Below are positions 35,855-47,017 of a stretch of DNA of 64,000 nucleotides, piece by piece (the stretch's first letter is position 1; the number at the start of each line of letters is the position of its first letter). The notes under the pieces are model-generated. The model was not told the origin of the DNA, ran no database searches, and worked only from the letters and a program-made list of their open reading frames with translations. This DNA is from Stromatinia cepivora (Eukaryota; Ascomycota; Leotiomycetes; Helotiales; Sclerotiniaceae), in contig RCTD01000003.1 in the NCBI GenBank assembly GCA_014898415.1, positions 248,001 to 312,000 of the forward strand. Reading direction: 5' to 3'. The position numbers and the translations under genes were made by a program.

Positions 35855-37719
35855 ACAGCAATTCACACCAGGAGCCATATACGATTGGACTTTGTTAAAC
35901 CCTGATTCTTTCGATTCGAACATGATCAACAATTGGTTACATAAAATGCAGAAAAGAATTACCACGACTGGTGTGGCAGAGGATTTATCGTGAGGGGAGC
36001 TTGAATGAAAATATGACGAATTTATGATTGGCATTTTGAAGTTGACTTTGGGTTTGTACTCGAGTATTTTTAGCGGGACTTGCGCTTATCTATTTTCCAT
36101 CTAGCGGTAGAAGCGGGAGTTAGCGGGAGCATTAGAGCTTGGCAATTTTCTGGGGGAAGAAAGGAAGTATGATTATTCATTGTCCCAAATCTATTATTCG
36201 ATTCCAACAGTCCTAAAGCTTGACAATATAATAAAATTATAAATAATATTTGTAGAAATTCATTCTAAGAAAACTATAGTATTGTTGTATATTGAATTTT
36301 ATAAGACTACAATAAAATAGATTTTGAACAATTGAATAAAGGAAGCATGATTATTCATTGTCCCAAGTCTATTATTATTCGATTCCAACAGCCCAAGCTT
36401 GACAGAAAAATCAATATGAAACCGAGTCGATAATAAGTGATACCCATGACATTCAATTAGGTACCGTATCTATCAAAACATGTTTCGTAAAGAGATATTG
36501 AAATCCAATCAAGAAGCAGTTTCAGTTTCATTCGTTCCAAAGACTAAACGTGAACAAGATGAACAACTCCTGATTAATCCTTAAATCATACAATAGAACC
36601 ACGCACCTACAAAAACTACTCAACGATAAAGAGTACTACCAAAAATCAAAGGATATTATAAGCCACAACAAGCCTCCTCTTATATGAATGATAGCAACTA
36701 AGCCACCTAGATTAATATCTTCGTAATCCATAGAAACCATCACAAGTCAAACAAATCGTCACAATCCCCGATTACTTAATCCACCCACTATCCCACTCCT
36801 ACTCCTCCCATTCCCCCCTCCCAATACTAATTCACGATTAGCGGCGGGTTCACGATAACAGTAGTGGGGGCCTTGATAGCTATCCGTAGACATCCTGATT
36901 ACCGTAGGTACCTAATATGTATACTCCGTAGTTGACTCAGTAGTGAACGATTCAAATTTTATTTCACTTGTAGATTTTATATAGAAAAAGGGGGAATTAT
37001 GTTTGATGTACTCAGTACTCGATATATACCAAGCATACAAATATGTTCATAAAAAAAGAATAAAACGACACAAAGTTATCGGTATTGGTACAAGCGATTT
37101 ATTAGGATAACTTTAGCGATGACTTCATCATGAGAGGAAAAGGCATCAAAATCACGCACACAGACAAGTGAACAATTTCGAAAAAAAAAAAAATCTTCTG
37201 GATATATCTCAAAAAACGTAGTCATGCTCTCTGACTAAATCTGCAGTTCGTGTTACTAAACGTATCACAACATTTCGCTAGCCCCGAGTGCAGCCTATGA
37301 AGCCGAGATAGTCGGCCTTTACATGAGGCTGAGTTCATTGTACTCTCTCACGCCACCAGAAAATTTGTTAACTAAAGATTTCAGGGCAAGTATAGACAAA
37401 ATTGCATATTTGAAGTAAAGAGAAGAAGTCGAATTGACCGGGGAATCTGTTGTGAAAAGAGGGACGCCTAATCCAGTAGACCCAAATAGCCAAATCCCAA
37501 TGATTGTAATCCAAACTCCTGATATTTCCCAACAAAACCAATACCACCAGTTCCCATAACATATATTCCATCGCAGTCGCTGGCCAGGCTACCTATAATA
37601 AACGCACTCCTTTATCCGTAAAATCGCATTGATATATTCAAATCCGCTGCGCCAGAATGTGTAAACCCGTACCCATCAATTTATATCAACGTCCACCAAC
37701 TTGGTATCTTGGACACATT
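35855..37719. other. Intergenic region with a direct repeat
   Basis: 1.9 kb between two convergent genes. It contains the 65-bp direct repeat at 36161-36404 and short GCGGGAGTTAGCGGGAGC-type repeats at 36105-36130. Otherwise it is AT-rich and without reading frames of note. Confidence 0.6.
36161..36404. repeat. 65-bp direct repeat flanking a 113-bp AT-rich spacer
   Basis: Copy 1 (36161-36225) begins AAGGAAGTATGATTATTCAT and ends with AAAGCTTGACA. Copy 2 (36339-36404) begins AAGGAAGCATGATTATTCAT and ends with CAAGCTTGACA. Differences are a few substitutions and a short indel (TATTAT). The spacer (36226-36338) is more than 75% A+T. Confidence 0.88.
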
Positions 37720-38385
37720 CTATTGGGGAAACATTTGTTTGATTTCCTCGTCACTCAATCGAATCTCATGGACAGGGTCGCGCTTTCGTTCGAGTGATTC
37801 GAAGTCAGATTCCATATAGGAGGGGAGGAAGATTTCTACAACAAATTATTAGCATATCGGTAAAAGAAAGATATATGACGTTCTAACCTGGATTCCAGTC
37901 AAACCCTTGTGAAGAACGAACACAGGTGATCTAGAAAATATTATTTATTAGTACATATTCAATTATCATGGAATTTTCAGCTAATAGGATAACGCACAAG
38001 TCTTGGAGTGCCGTCAGGATCCCCAATATTGATCGTAGTATGTTCTTCCTTTGCAAGTGCCGTACCTAATGTAGATATGTTAGTTATATCTTCTGCCATT
38101 TTAGATGAGAGTAATAATTCCATCCAAACTTCAGTAACAGCCCATCAGATCATTACTCCTATCTTCTGGAAACGAGCTTGTAAGCACCAACAAAGATAAG
38201 CACTTACTTAAAAGACTCCTTCTCCGATCATGTCCATATCGAGTATTTGGGGAGGAAGTAGTTGACGACGGTGATCGTTGTGATTTTGTGGGGGAACTTG
38301 AGTATGAAGAAGAGCTGCTTGGGCTCGCCGTGGCAGTCGCCTTATTGGAATTTCTACCTGTAGGAATCGTAATAGATGACGACAT
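37720..38385 (-). CDS. Small conserved-looking protein of unknown function (134 aa)
   Basis: Four exons on the minus strand: 38385-38208, 38065-37998, 37930-37888 and 37835-37720; all phases agree and all introns have GT..AG ends. The N-terminus is Ser/Thr-rich and disordered (MSSSITIPTGRNSNK...). The C-terminal half, after ALAKEEHTTINIGDPDGTPR, reads SSQGFDWNPEIFLPSY and then a charged stretch ending EIKQMFPQ. The compact C-terminal part has the composition of a conserved motif, but I do not recognise a family. There is no signal peptide or membrane segment. It is head-to-head with RPT3, 553 bp apart. Confidence 0.72.
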
Positions 38386-38938
38386 GGTTGAAGGTTTGAA
38401 GAGTTGGAGGGTTGAAAGTTGATGGATGTAAGTAATAATAAAAGGAAAGTTGTAAGTTTTTGACTTGAAATCCTATGTTACAAAAGAACTCCCAGTGATT
38501 GCTTCTTGAAGTTTGCCGTATATGGATTAATTTGAGTGAATGAAAAGTAAATGGTTGAAGAGAGCCTGAATGAGATATGAGATAGACCAGAATCGGCATG
38601 AGTACCTCCGTATTTTGTGGAGTCACACACTAGTGGGAAGGCTAATCTAAGATAAGTATAGAATGCTCAAATTCCCGCCCGATGAATTTGTAGCCTTGAA
38701 TGTTAGGAAATGAATCTCCGTCCATCCATCAATATCACGTGTCAATAGTCATTCTTAGCTAAGCATGATTTACATTTGAACCTCCGAGCGTTTTGAGATT
38801 CAGCCAGCTAGGCTAACAATTACGCGCGCCTTCGGATTAACCTAGAACGAAATCGAAATAATAACACCATCATCATATCCATCCAAACCTCACCACAACC
38901 ATACATCCGCATTCAAATCATACCAGCAGATCTTCATT
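38386..38938. promoter_or_regulatory. Divergent promoter region (small unknown gene / RPT3)
   Basis: 553 bp between the two start codons. I looked for the proteasome-associated control element (GGTGGCAAA) and did not see it on either strand. No other clear motif was found. A CT/CA-rich leader precedes the RPT3 ATG. Confidence 0.4.
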
Positions 38939-40446
38939 ATGGGTGACGTTTTATTAGAGAACCCTGCGACCCAGGTTTTGCCTCACCGAAAACCATTGCC
39001 ATCCTCAATACCAAACATAGATTCGCTGGAGGGATTAGGAACAGATGGAAGTGATGAGTACTCAACATTGAAGAAGCTTCAAAGGCATTTGGAGTTAGTA
39101 CATTGTTGGATAGATCAAAGGAATCAGAATGCTAACTAGGTCTTACAGATATATCCAACTCCAGGAAGAATATATCAAGGATGAACAACGGTATGCGATC
39201 TGAGCTCCATCAGTTGTATGGACAAATACTTATCATCATTACTATAACAGAAGCTTGAAGAGAGAACTTGTGCGAGCTCAAGAAGAAATCAAACGTATTC
39301 AGAGTGTACCTTTGGTGATAGGACAGTTCATGGAAGCTATTGATCAAAAGTACAACTCACCTCTTGGCATCTTCACTACAATCAGTATCACTAACATGAT
39401 CGAAATAGTACTGGTATCGTACAATCATCAACAGGATCTAACTATGTTGTTCGAATTTTATCTACCCTCGATCGCGAACTTTTGAAACCATCATCCTCTG
39501 TCGCACTCCACAGACATTCAAATTCTTTGGTCGATATCTTACCTCCCGAAGCCGATTCATCAATTGCTATGTTAGGATCCGATGAGAAACCCGATGTTAC
39601 ATATGCAGATGTTGGAGGACTTGATATGCAAAAGCAGGAAATTCGAGAAGCAGTCGAACTTCCATTAACACATTTCGACCTATACAAGCAAATTGGTATT
39701 GATCCACCACGAGGTGTTTTACTTTATGGTCCACCCGGAACTGGAAAGACTATGCTCGTCAAGGCAGTAGCAAATTCAACAACTGCAAATTTCATCCGTG
39801 TCGTTGGATCGGAGTTCGTACAAAAGTATCTTGGAGAAGGTCCACGTATGGTTCGTGATGTGTTCCGTATGGCCGTGAAAAACTCCCCAGCTATCATCTT
39901 TATTGATGAAATTGATGCCATCGCCACGAAACGTTTCGATGCACAAACTGGTGCCGATAGAGAAGTTCAACGTATTCTTCTTGAACTTTTGAATCAAATG
40001 GATGGTTTCGATCAAACATCTAATGTTAAAGTCATTATGGCTACCAATCGTGCAGATACTCTCGACCCTGCTTTACTTCGTCCCGGTCGATTGGACAGAA
40101 AGATTGAGTTTCCTAACCTTCGCGATCGCAGAGAAAGACGATTGATCTTTACTACTATTGCATCAAGAATGTCATTGTCACCAGAAGTTGATCTTGATAG
40201 TTTGATCATTCGAAATGATCCATTATCTGGTGCTATTATTGCAGCTATCATGCAAGAAGCGGGTTTGAGAGCAGTAAGAAAGAATAGGTACAACATTATT
40301 CAATCTGATCTTGAAGATGCCTATTCTAGTCAAGTTAAAGGTGCACAAGAGGTACGTATAGAATTGAAAATCCGAGCAATTGTAAATATCTCGCTTGGAC
40401 ATTTACTAACATTTCCCAGGCCGATAAATTCGACTTCTACAAATAG
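38939..40446 (+). CDS. RPT3: 26S proteasome regulatory ATPase Rpt3 (S6B)
   Basis: Five exons: 38939-39093, 39149-39190, 39251-39349, 39409-40351 and 40420-40446; 421 residues, the usual length. A coiled-coil N-terminus ([20 protein letters not shown]) precedes the OB region. The AAA domain has Walker A GPPGTGKT, Walker [10 protein letters not shown], the pore-loop/second-region sequence [20 protein letters not shown] and an arginine-finger region [14 protein letters not shown]. The last 27-nt exon completes the C-terminus ADKFDFYK, whose hydrophobic-Tyr-X end matches the HbYX tail that docks in the 20S pockets. Rpt3 is one of six ATPases of the 19S base and unfolds substrates. No anomaly. Confidence 0.97.
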
Positions 40447-42808
40447 ACAATTGTTACTTGTGGTAAGGATAATGGGAAGGGGAGGTAGCATGGGAGCGAG
40501 GTGGAAAATGGAAAATACCTTGAAATGTGACATTTCTGACAAGTATCAGATGGCTCATTCTAGGCTTTTGCAATTGTACCAACATACCAAACATTACGCC
40601 TGTATTCATAGACTCTGCAATGAATGCAGGGATCTTATACAAACTTCATGAATCTATACCCTATTGACATGGAATTCGCCTTTGTTTTACTGGTTTTTGA
40701 ATGATTGTGAGTGATTTGTAGAGTGAAGGATGTGGTGAATGAATATTGTGCGCGATTGTGATGCCTGGTTTTGTGGTCTATATTGATGATATGCAGAGAC
40801 TGGGATAAAAACTTTCACTAGAATACCTCATAAACCCAAGTTCGATTTCTCCCCTAGTGGGGTGGCCAAAAGTTGAACACATCCGCCAACACAAATCCCC
40901 ATCCATAACTAGGTACCTAGGTAACAACAAGTTATAAAACAACAATCCCAAGTGAATATTATATCGATATACAAATGATTTATCAAGAAATTTCTATATA
41001 TTTTTCGACTTAGTCATCATTCATGTTTTTTGTTTGGATTTGTTTATTTGTTTGTATCTGTGTCTCTTTGGGGGTTTTTTTATTTTGGATGGTGAATGGT
41101 CAATGTATTGTTATGTTTGTGGATTTAATTTGGAGGTCTGAGGGTGAATGGATGAGGGTGAATGGATAGCGGGTATATGGATGGTGGGTGGAGGTACTGG
41201 GTGGTGTTACTGGGGGGAAGGGGGGGAAGTGGATGGATGGTATTTGATATCCCTCAACGCAAGTTATTGTGATTCGGGGATGCGGTGTCTATATTGTTAT
41301 CTGAAGTTCGGAAAGAAGGGGCTGGGAATGACAACATTTGATCTTTGCAGATTTTATTGTCGTTTTTTGAAAATTCAGGATTGTTATATGGGATGAGAAA
41401 TCTTTCCTATTAACCTCGCATACCTACTAATTCCTTCCCCAACACAACCCAAAAAGAAGCGATATAACCAAATTATATTATTTACTTACTGCAAAGACTT
41501 CCACAAACATACGAAGAAGCGAAAATCAAGTTATTCATTCGTACAGGATCTAAACACTCGAAGCCGTGGAATTGGAATATATAGACAGAAATTTTCATTC
41601 AAGATTTAATGACTCGCTTTCCTTTCCTTTCCTCATCATCTACGAAACCCATCCATTAACTCTCTTATTCTTCCCCTTCCCCCCTTCCCCCCCTTCTCCG
41701 ATTACTGTCATCACACCTGAATCCACTCACACTTCCCCTTTCCCTCCCTCCTCCTCCCTGCTTCCACTTCCACCTAAACCATCAAAGCCTCCACCCCCAC
41801 TCCCGTGAACCCAATTAGTAATGCATCCTACAACCCACAAACTTCCGTTCCTATGGACGACATTTTGAAACTTCAATATCTTTTCGAGATCGATATTGAT
41901 TCTAACTCCTATTGTGTTTTTATACGCGCCCGAGGAAAGGAATAATAGACTAATAGTGCAGTTGTGTATTAATATTATTTTAGGTAGAGTAGGATTGAAT
42001 TTTGTTTTTCTCTTGGGGTGGGAGTAAAGGAGAGGCGAGTAGAGGAGAGCAAAGTGGGTAGGAGATAAAAACAGGGGCTAGCCCATGTGGTGAGTTTGTA
42101 GTTTTATATTCAGGAATATAATTATGGCATATTCATACGTGGTTTGATGTATACTTACGGAGTATAGAGGAATATAGACGAGATGGATTTGTGGATGTGC
42201 ATTGTCAATTCATTATTATTTGCACATGGATTTTCCGTGTCAAATATGGACTTTTGATATCTATTGCTCATTCTTCATTGGCGATTGATAAATGTGCGGT
42301 CACCATTTCCCGCCCCTTTTCACTCTAGAAACTATTTCTTCCATTCATCCTTGCTCAAAGGCAGCTCAAAACGCTCAAGACGCTCAACGGTTCATCCATG
42401 ACATCTTGACTCAAATGCTATCCCAATTCTCAAAATCTGGGATTTATAAGAGTTAGAATCACCAATCGCTATTATACCTGTTCTCATACAACCTGCTTAG
42501 AAGACAGAGTTATTTTTCTACAGAATATATTCAAACACAATCCTCACACTTATTGAGCAAGAAGAACAAGGATCATGTCATTCCGTGACTACTTCTTGCT
42601 TTCTTTGAACCAAAGCTAAGAAGAATGGGGATTTGCCAAGATCTTAGATATCATCCAACTTTGGAATTGTCAGTTCTAATCAATACAATAGAGAAAACAT
42701 GGGATCAATAATGAAGCTAAAATTTGATAAAGCGGAAGTTTTATATGCAAAGAGTGATCTTGTAGAGTAGCTATTATATGAAATCCTGCTTACCTCGCAA
42801 AACCCTAG
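40447..42808. other. Intergenic region, convergent genes
   Basis: 2.4 kb between the 3' ends of RPT3 and the 2H-like gene. It contains strand-biased G-rich (41140-41245) and C/T-rich (41620-41810) tracts and a TACGGAGTA motif at 42156-42164. Open stretches inside are low-complexity. No gene is supported. Confidence 0.55.
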
Positions 42809-43534
42809 CTATATACGTCTGCTAGGATCAAAACCTATAATCGGTCCCTTGCCTTGGAATGGAAATTCTTCATAAACGATTTCCGAATCGAGCATGTTCC
42901 TGACAGGAACAGTCTGCCAAATTGGGCCACAGCTGCCATAACCCCTAAAACGATAACTGCGCTTAAATAGCATCAAAGTTAATCCGGTCGCAGTCACGGG
43001 ATTCAATCTCTTATAACATTGCTGTTTTGCGTGATTCAACCAAGTGTCTCCTTCTTCGGGTGGAATGGAACTTTTCAAAAGTATCTTGGTGTCCTCAGCC
43101 CAATGGTATTTCCCAACAGAAAAGATATGTTCGTAGGTAGATATCTTTTCCTTCTTGTCTATTACGACGATGTCTTTTAAAGTGTCCTGGACCCTTTTAC
43201 GCATGATCTTAAGTTCAGGCGCATAGGCTAGCAGGTGGAGACTAAAATGGATAGACCTGTCTACAAGGAACGGGTTGCTGAGTGCAATTTCGAATCCCGA
43301 TTTTGTTCGCGCAATGTTAGAGAGCGACTCCCTGATAAATTCAATGTTCGAAGTGCCCAATTGACGGACGATTTCTAATTGAGGAATTTTGTTGTCATTG
43401 ATCCTTGGTGCATAAATATCTCTTCGGAGATTTCTCAGCCTGACTTCGTCAAGTGGGTGCAACCGCACCATAATGTTTATCAATGGACCAAAAGGCTCGC
43501 TGGTGTTGGGAAAGAACTTCAGTACTGATGTCAT
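42809..43534 (-). CDS. 2H-phosphoesterase (LigT / 2'-5' RNA ligase-like) protein, degenerate
   Basis: One exon, 241 residues, from ATG 43534. The segment INIMVRLHPLDEVRLRNLRR...YAPRIN, then a motif region and a following LSNIARTKSGFEI stretch, has the layout of fungal 2'-5' RNA ligase superfamily proteins. That layout is a beta strand, a helix, a first His motif, a helix and a KPF/NPF segment. The first catalytic His-x-Thr/Ser position is occupied by Gln in KIPQLEIVRQL. A possible second motif is IHFSLHL. About 100 extra C-terminal residues are not family-like. I infer a diverged, possibly non-catalytic paralogue; the family assignment comes from pattern memory and may be wrong. An uncharacterised lineage-specific protein is the alternative. 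Confidence 0.55.
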   Translation of the reverse strand: MTSVLKFFPNTSEPFGPLINIMVRLHPLDEVRLRNLRRDIYAPRINDNKIPQLEIVRQLGTSNIEFIRESLSNIARTKSGFEIALSNPFLVDRSIHFSLHLLAYAPELKIMRKRVQDTLKDIVVIDKKEKISTYEHIFSVGKYHWAEDTKILLKSSIPPEEGDTWLNHAKQQCYKRLNPVTATGLTLMLFKRSYRFRGYGSCGPIWQTVPVRNMLDSEIVYEEFPFQGKGPIIGFDPSRRI

Positions 43535-44315
43535 GTTGGATATGATTTGTTAAAGCAGAAGTACTGAATGATTCAAACTCTACACCCGATGTCAACCAAC
43601 TTCCTTGACGACAGATCGTGAGTTGATACTTTGCTTGGTTACTCAGCTGGAAATATTCCTCGACAGCAGAATTCAATCAACTTAATCGGGATCAAACCCT
43701 TAGGTAGTATAAGAGTATCAACCAAGTATGATTGGGGTTTAAAGCCTTGCTTTCACAGTGTACTTAAACACAATAACACGGCTCCAAAAGTATCTCGTGC
43801 GTGAATATTGATTATCGTTAACTTGTTCCTGTTGAAGCTTTCCAACAACAAGATTGGAATCAAATTGACATTGTGGCGTTATGATAAAGTATAATTCAAC
43901 TCTTTTTTTATTGAATAACTCGAAGTCGATTCAGAGGATCATTTGATGTTGCTGATGTTGACTTTGTGAGAAATGGATGATAATTTGATTCATGAGAAAT
44001 TGTAAGTTTATAAACAATTTCACTAGCTGACTAAGCCAGATTTTACGAATTAATTAATGGTTGAAGTTCGAGCGAGCCACATTCGAGCCACAGCTAATAA
44101 TTTCAAGTTCATAATGGGATAAATATCTGCTTTCAAGCCTCAGAAATATACTTCTCCATAATTAGATTGAATACTTCAACCCATTTGCCCCTCACAATCA
44201 CGTTCAAGGTTCAACTATTTCATCACATTTCGTAAGATTAACCAAAATCTCGCTGTACAGCAAGTCTAGCAAACAATCCATTTATCCTCCTTCCCCTTCC
44301 CATCCTCTTCTCACC

Positions 44316-44640
44316 CTAATTAACACCATGCTCAGGTGCACCGCCCTGAGGACCCCAAATTGATCGTTCAATCATCCATTCCAACTTTCCGCTCTCCTTG
44401 TCTACTTTTCCAAACATAAAGCTCTCAAATTCGGTATCTGCACCATTAACCTTGATTGTTCCCGTCATATGGGCGGCCAGCTTGTCTCCATCGCGGAGAA
44501 ATTGGTCACTATTCGCGAAGAAAACATAGGCAGTTGAAGTGACGTTGGTTAGTGAATATGCGGAATACATGGTGGGGTCGATGCTAGCCCTGAGATACGT
44601 GAGCCAACATCTCTTAAAATAGGTCAGCGGCGTGTAAGAG
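44316..44640 (-). CDS. Small SnoaL/NTF2-like open frame, probable gene fragment
   Basis: Minus-strand frame ending GPQGGAPEHGVN. It contains FFANSDQFLRDGDKLAAHMT and FMFGKVDKESGKLEWMIER, with alternating strands as in the C-terminal half of SnoaL-like/NTF2-like folds. It is open upstream to about 44635 (SYTPLTYF...YLRASIDPTMYSA), where an in-frame TGA or an acceptor AG lies. Further upstream, 44690-44930, other frames look partly coding (e.g. VKVGIKAQNEQTFKQDDVLF), but I could not join them by good introns. It is either a small gene with misassigned exons or a decaying gene. Confidence 0.4.
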
Positions 44641-47017
44641 TCTCAGTAGCAATTTTCCACCATAAAAGCTATGTCTGAGTACGATATGCAACACCAGATG
44701 TCATTATCACAAACTGAATAACACGTCGTCCTGTTTGAAGGTTTGCTCATTCTGTGCCTTAATTCCCACCTTCACCGGCTGGGAATTACTCGTAGATACT
44801 GTCTGTATTTCAATGAACAATGATGGTCAGACCAGTGTTGCCTTTCAACGAATTGCTGTGCCTCTGATCTGCACCTCGATCGTTGCATGTGGACCAGGTA
44901 TATGGTTTCCAAGTTGCCAAGTTAAGAGTGCAGCCGTAGACATATAAAACTGGATCCGAAATGCGCCATTTGACACCGAGCAATGGCCAGAGTAGCCGAT
45001 CCTTGTATGCATGTAAATATTGACGGGTTTCTGGTGCAGCTACGATCTTAGATGCACGATGACATACAGCGCCTCAAGCATCTAGAGTGTCTCACAAAAA
45101 ATGCGTACAAAAGCTACATTGCATCCAATTTACCATGGCCATGTGGATGAGGATGGATATATGTATATCTAGGACTATTCTAGTGATTAGCCAACCGCTC
45201 TATAATTTCTCTTCATCATTTTCTATCCCTCTCCATCCCTAAATCCAAGAAACTATCTTAAAAAATAATCTCAAAATAAGTAATACATACCTATGAATCT
45301 TCATCTGCACTCACCTCCTCCTTATTATCATCCTCGAAATTAGCAATATCCCTTCGTTTCTGCAAGTCGCAGCAAATATCGGCCTTGACAGCGAGTGATG
45401 ACAAAGAGAGTATAATACACGAGGAACAGCATCTACAGCGGCGAGTATTATTGACTCAATATTCTCAACAATGTATATGCTCCCTGCGGTGTGCGGATTT
45501 GAACTGGGATTGCCTTGTGCCTGTCTTTCCACCTGCGTTTTCATTAAAGCCTCTCCTTATAAATACTTCCTCTCATTCTTTTCTTCTCTTCTTCTTTTCC
45601 TTAATCCAGTCCACATAACCATTATCGTACATACCATACATCACACATAAAAATCTGCCTCTCTCCCCCAAACCTCAACACTTCAACATCAACACTTAGA
45701 GGGTCATGATCAGGGATTAAGAACTCCTACTCCTACCCCGGGACAATGTGAGGAATCAGGATCTTTCATATCTTTTCTTTTTGAATAAATAAATATATAT
45801 ATATATTAAAAAAAATTTAACATGCGAGCGTATTACAGCGCTCCACTTGAGAATATCGAAGAGGGGTTTCAAATTTTACGACGGATGGTTGTGCATTTGT
45901 TCGTATATGTATTATGATATTCTTGAAATGTTGATCTTCTCAAGCTCAAAAATTGAAACCATATATGATTAACTATACGGATGATAATCCAGATACTGAC
46001 TCTGACGGACTATTAAGATTTCGGATTTTAAAATTAAAGGGTATACCATACCTACCGGTGTGATTATTATATTGATCGAAGCTACGTATACAAAATACCT
46101 TTTTACACATTACCACTTATCACATCATCACAACTATCCTCTCCAAATGCAGCTCTCTGCCTTATCTCCCTCACATAATACAGTCAAATAATACGATCCA
46201 AACCTTTCCCGCTCATCTAACGAGTATTTCCCATTATGAATATTCTCCTCCCCACCCAACTTCACATCTATATATCTATGTATCTATCTAATATATATAC
46301 CAAGTATATTCATCTATTTAGTCATAGTATAACTATCGACTTAATAGTATACATCCGCAACAATACTATTCAATCAAAAGGTTAGAAAGTACAATAATGC
46401 AAATAACTCTCCCCTTCCTCTTCCCCTCACTCCCACACAAGTCAACATTGAATTAAAAACCATAACAAAAAATAGATAAATAAAATCCACCTAAGCATAA
46501 CAATAATCAACAATTATGTTTACCCCATCCAGCTTGGCCATCCAGCTTAATCAAACAACTCACGCGCACTTACGCGCACTTCCACCAAGATCCGAGCATT
46601 TATTGAGAACATTCACATTCACATTCACAATCTCACCTCACCGCCTCATCAACGTAAAAACATTTCATTATTTGAACTATGCATTAGTTATCTAACTAAA
46701 TTTCTTCTTCTTCTTCTAGAAGAGATGCATATATAATACCCCGTCGCTTGAATAGCAATCACCATGTAAATATCCATGCCGTACACCATAGACAGACAAT
46801 ATACATAACAAGTCTTTACGCCAGCCATCCATCCATTCATCCATCCGTCCCCTTCAAGTCATTCATTGGCCATGCCAAAATCCCCAGAAAATTCATTCCG
46901 AAAATCAGGATTTAGCGACTTCCCAAAACGCCATCCATGCATGCTTTTCATGCTTTCATGAAAACCAGTAAAATTTATCATATCTCAAAACAGCAATGAG
47001 TTCTTAGCTCATCCCGT
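44641..47017. other. Intergenic region
   Basis: 2.4 kb. The first 300 bp may hold broken upstream exons of the SnoaL-like frame. The rest is AT-rich with TA dinucleotide runs (45790-45815, 46260-46310). The last kilobase is probably the 3'-UTR and downstream region of the RNA-repair-like gene. No other gene is supported. Confidence 0.5.
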
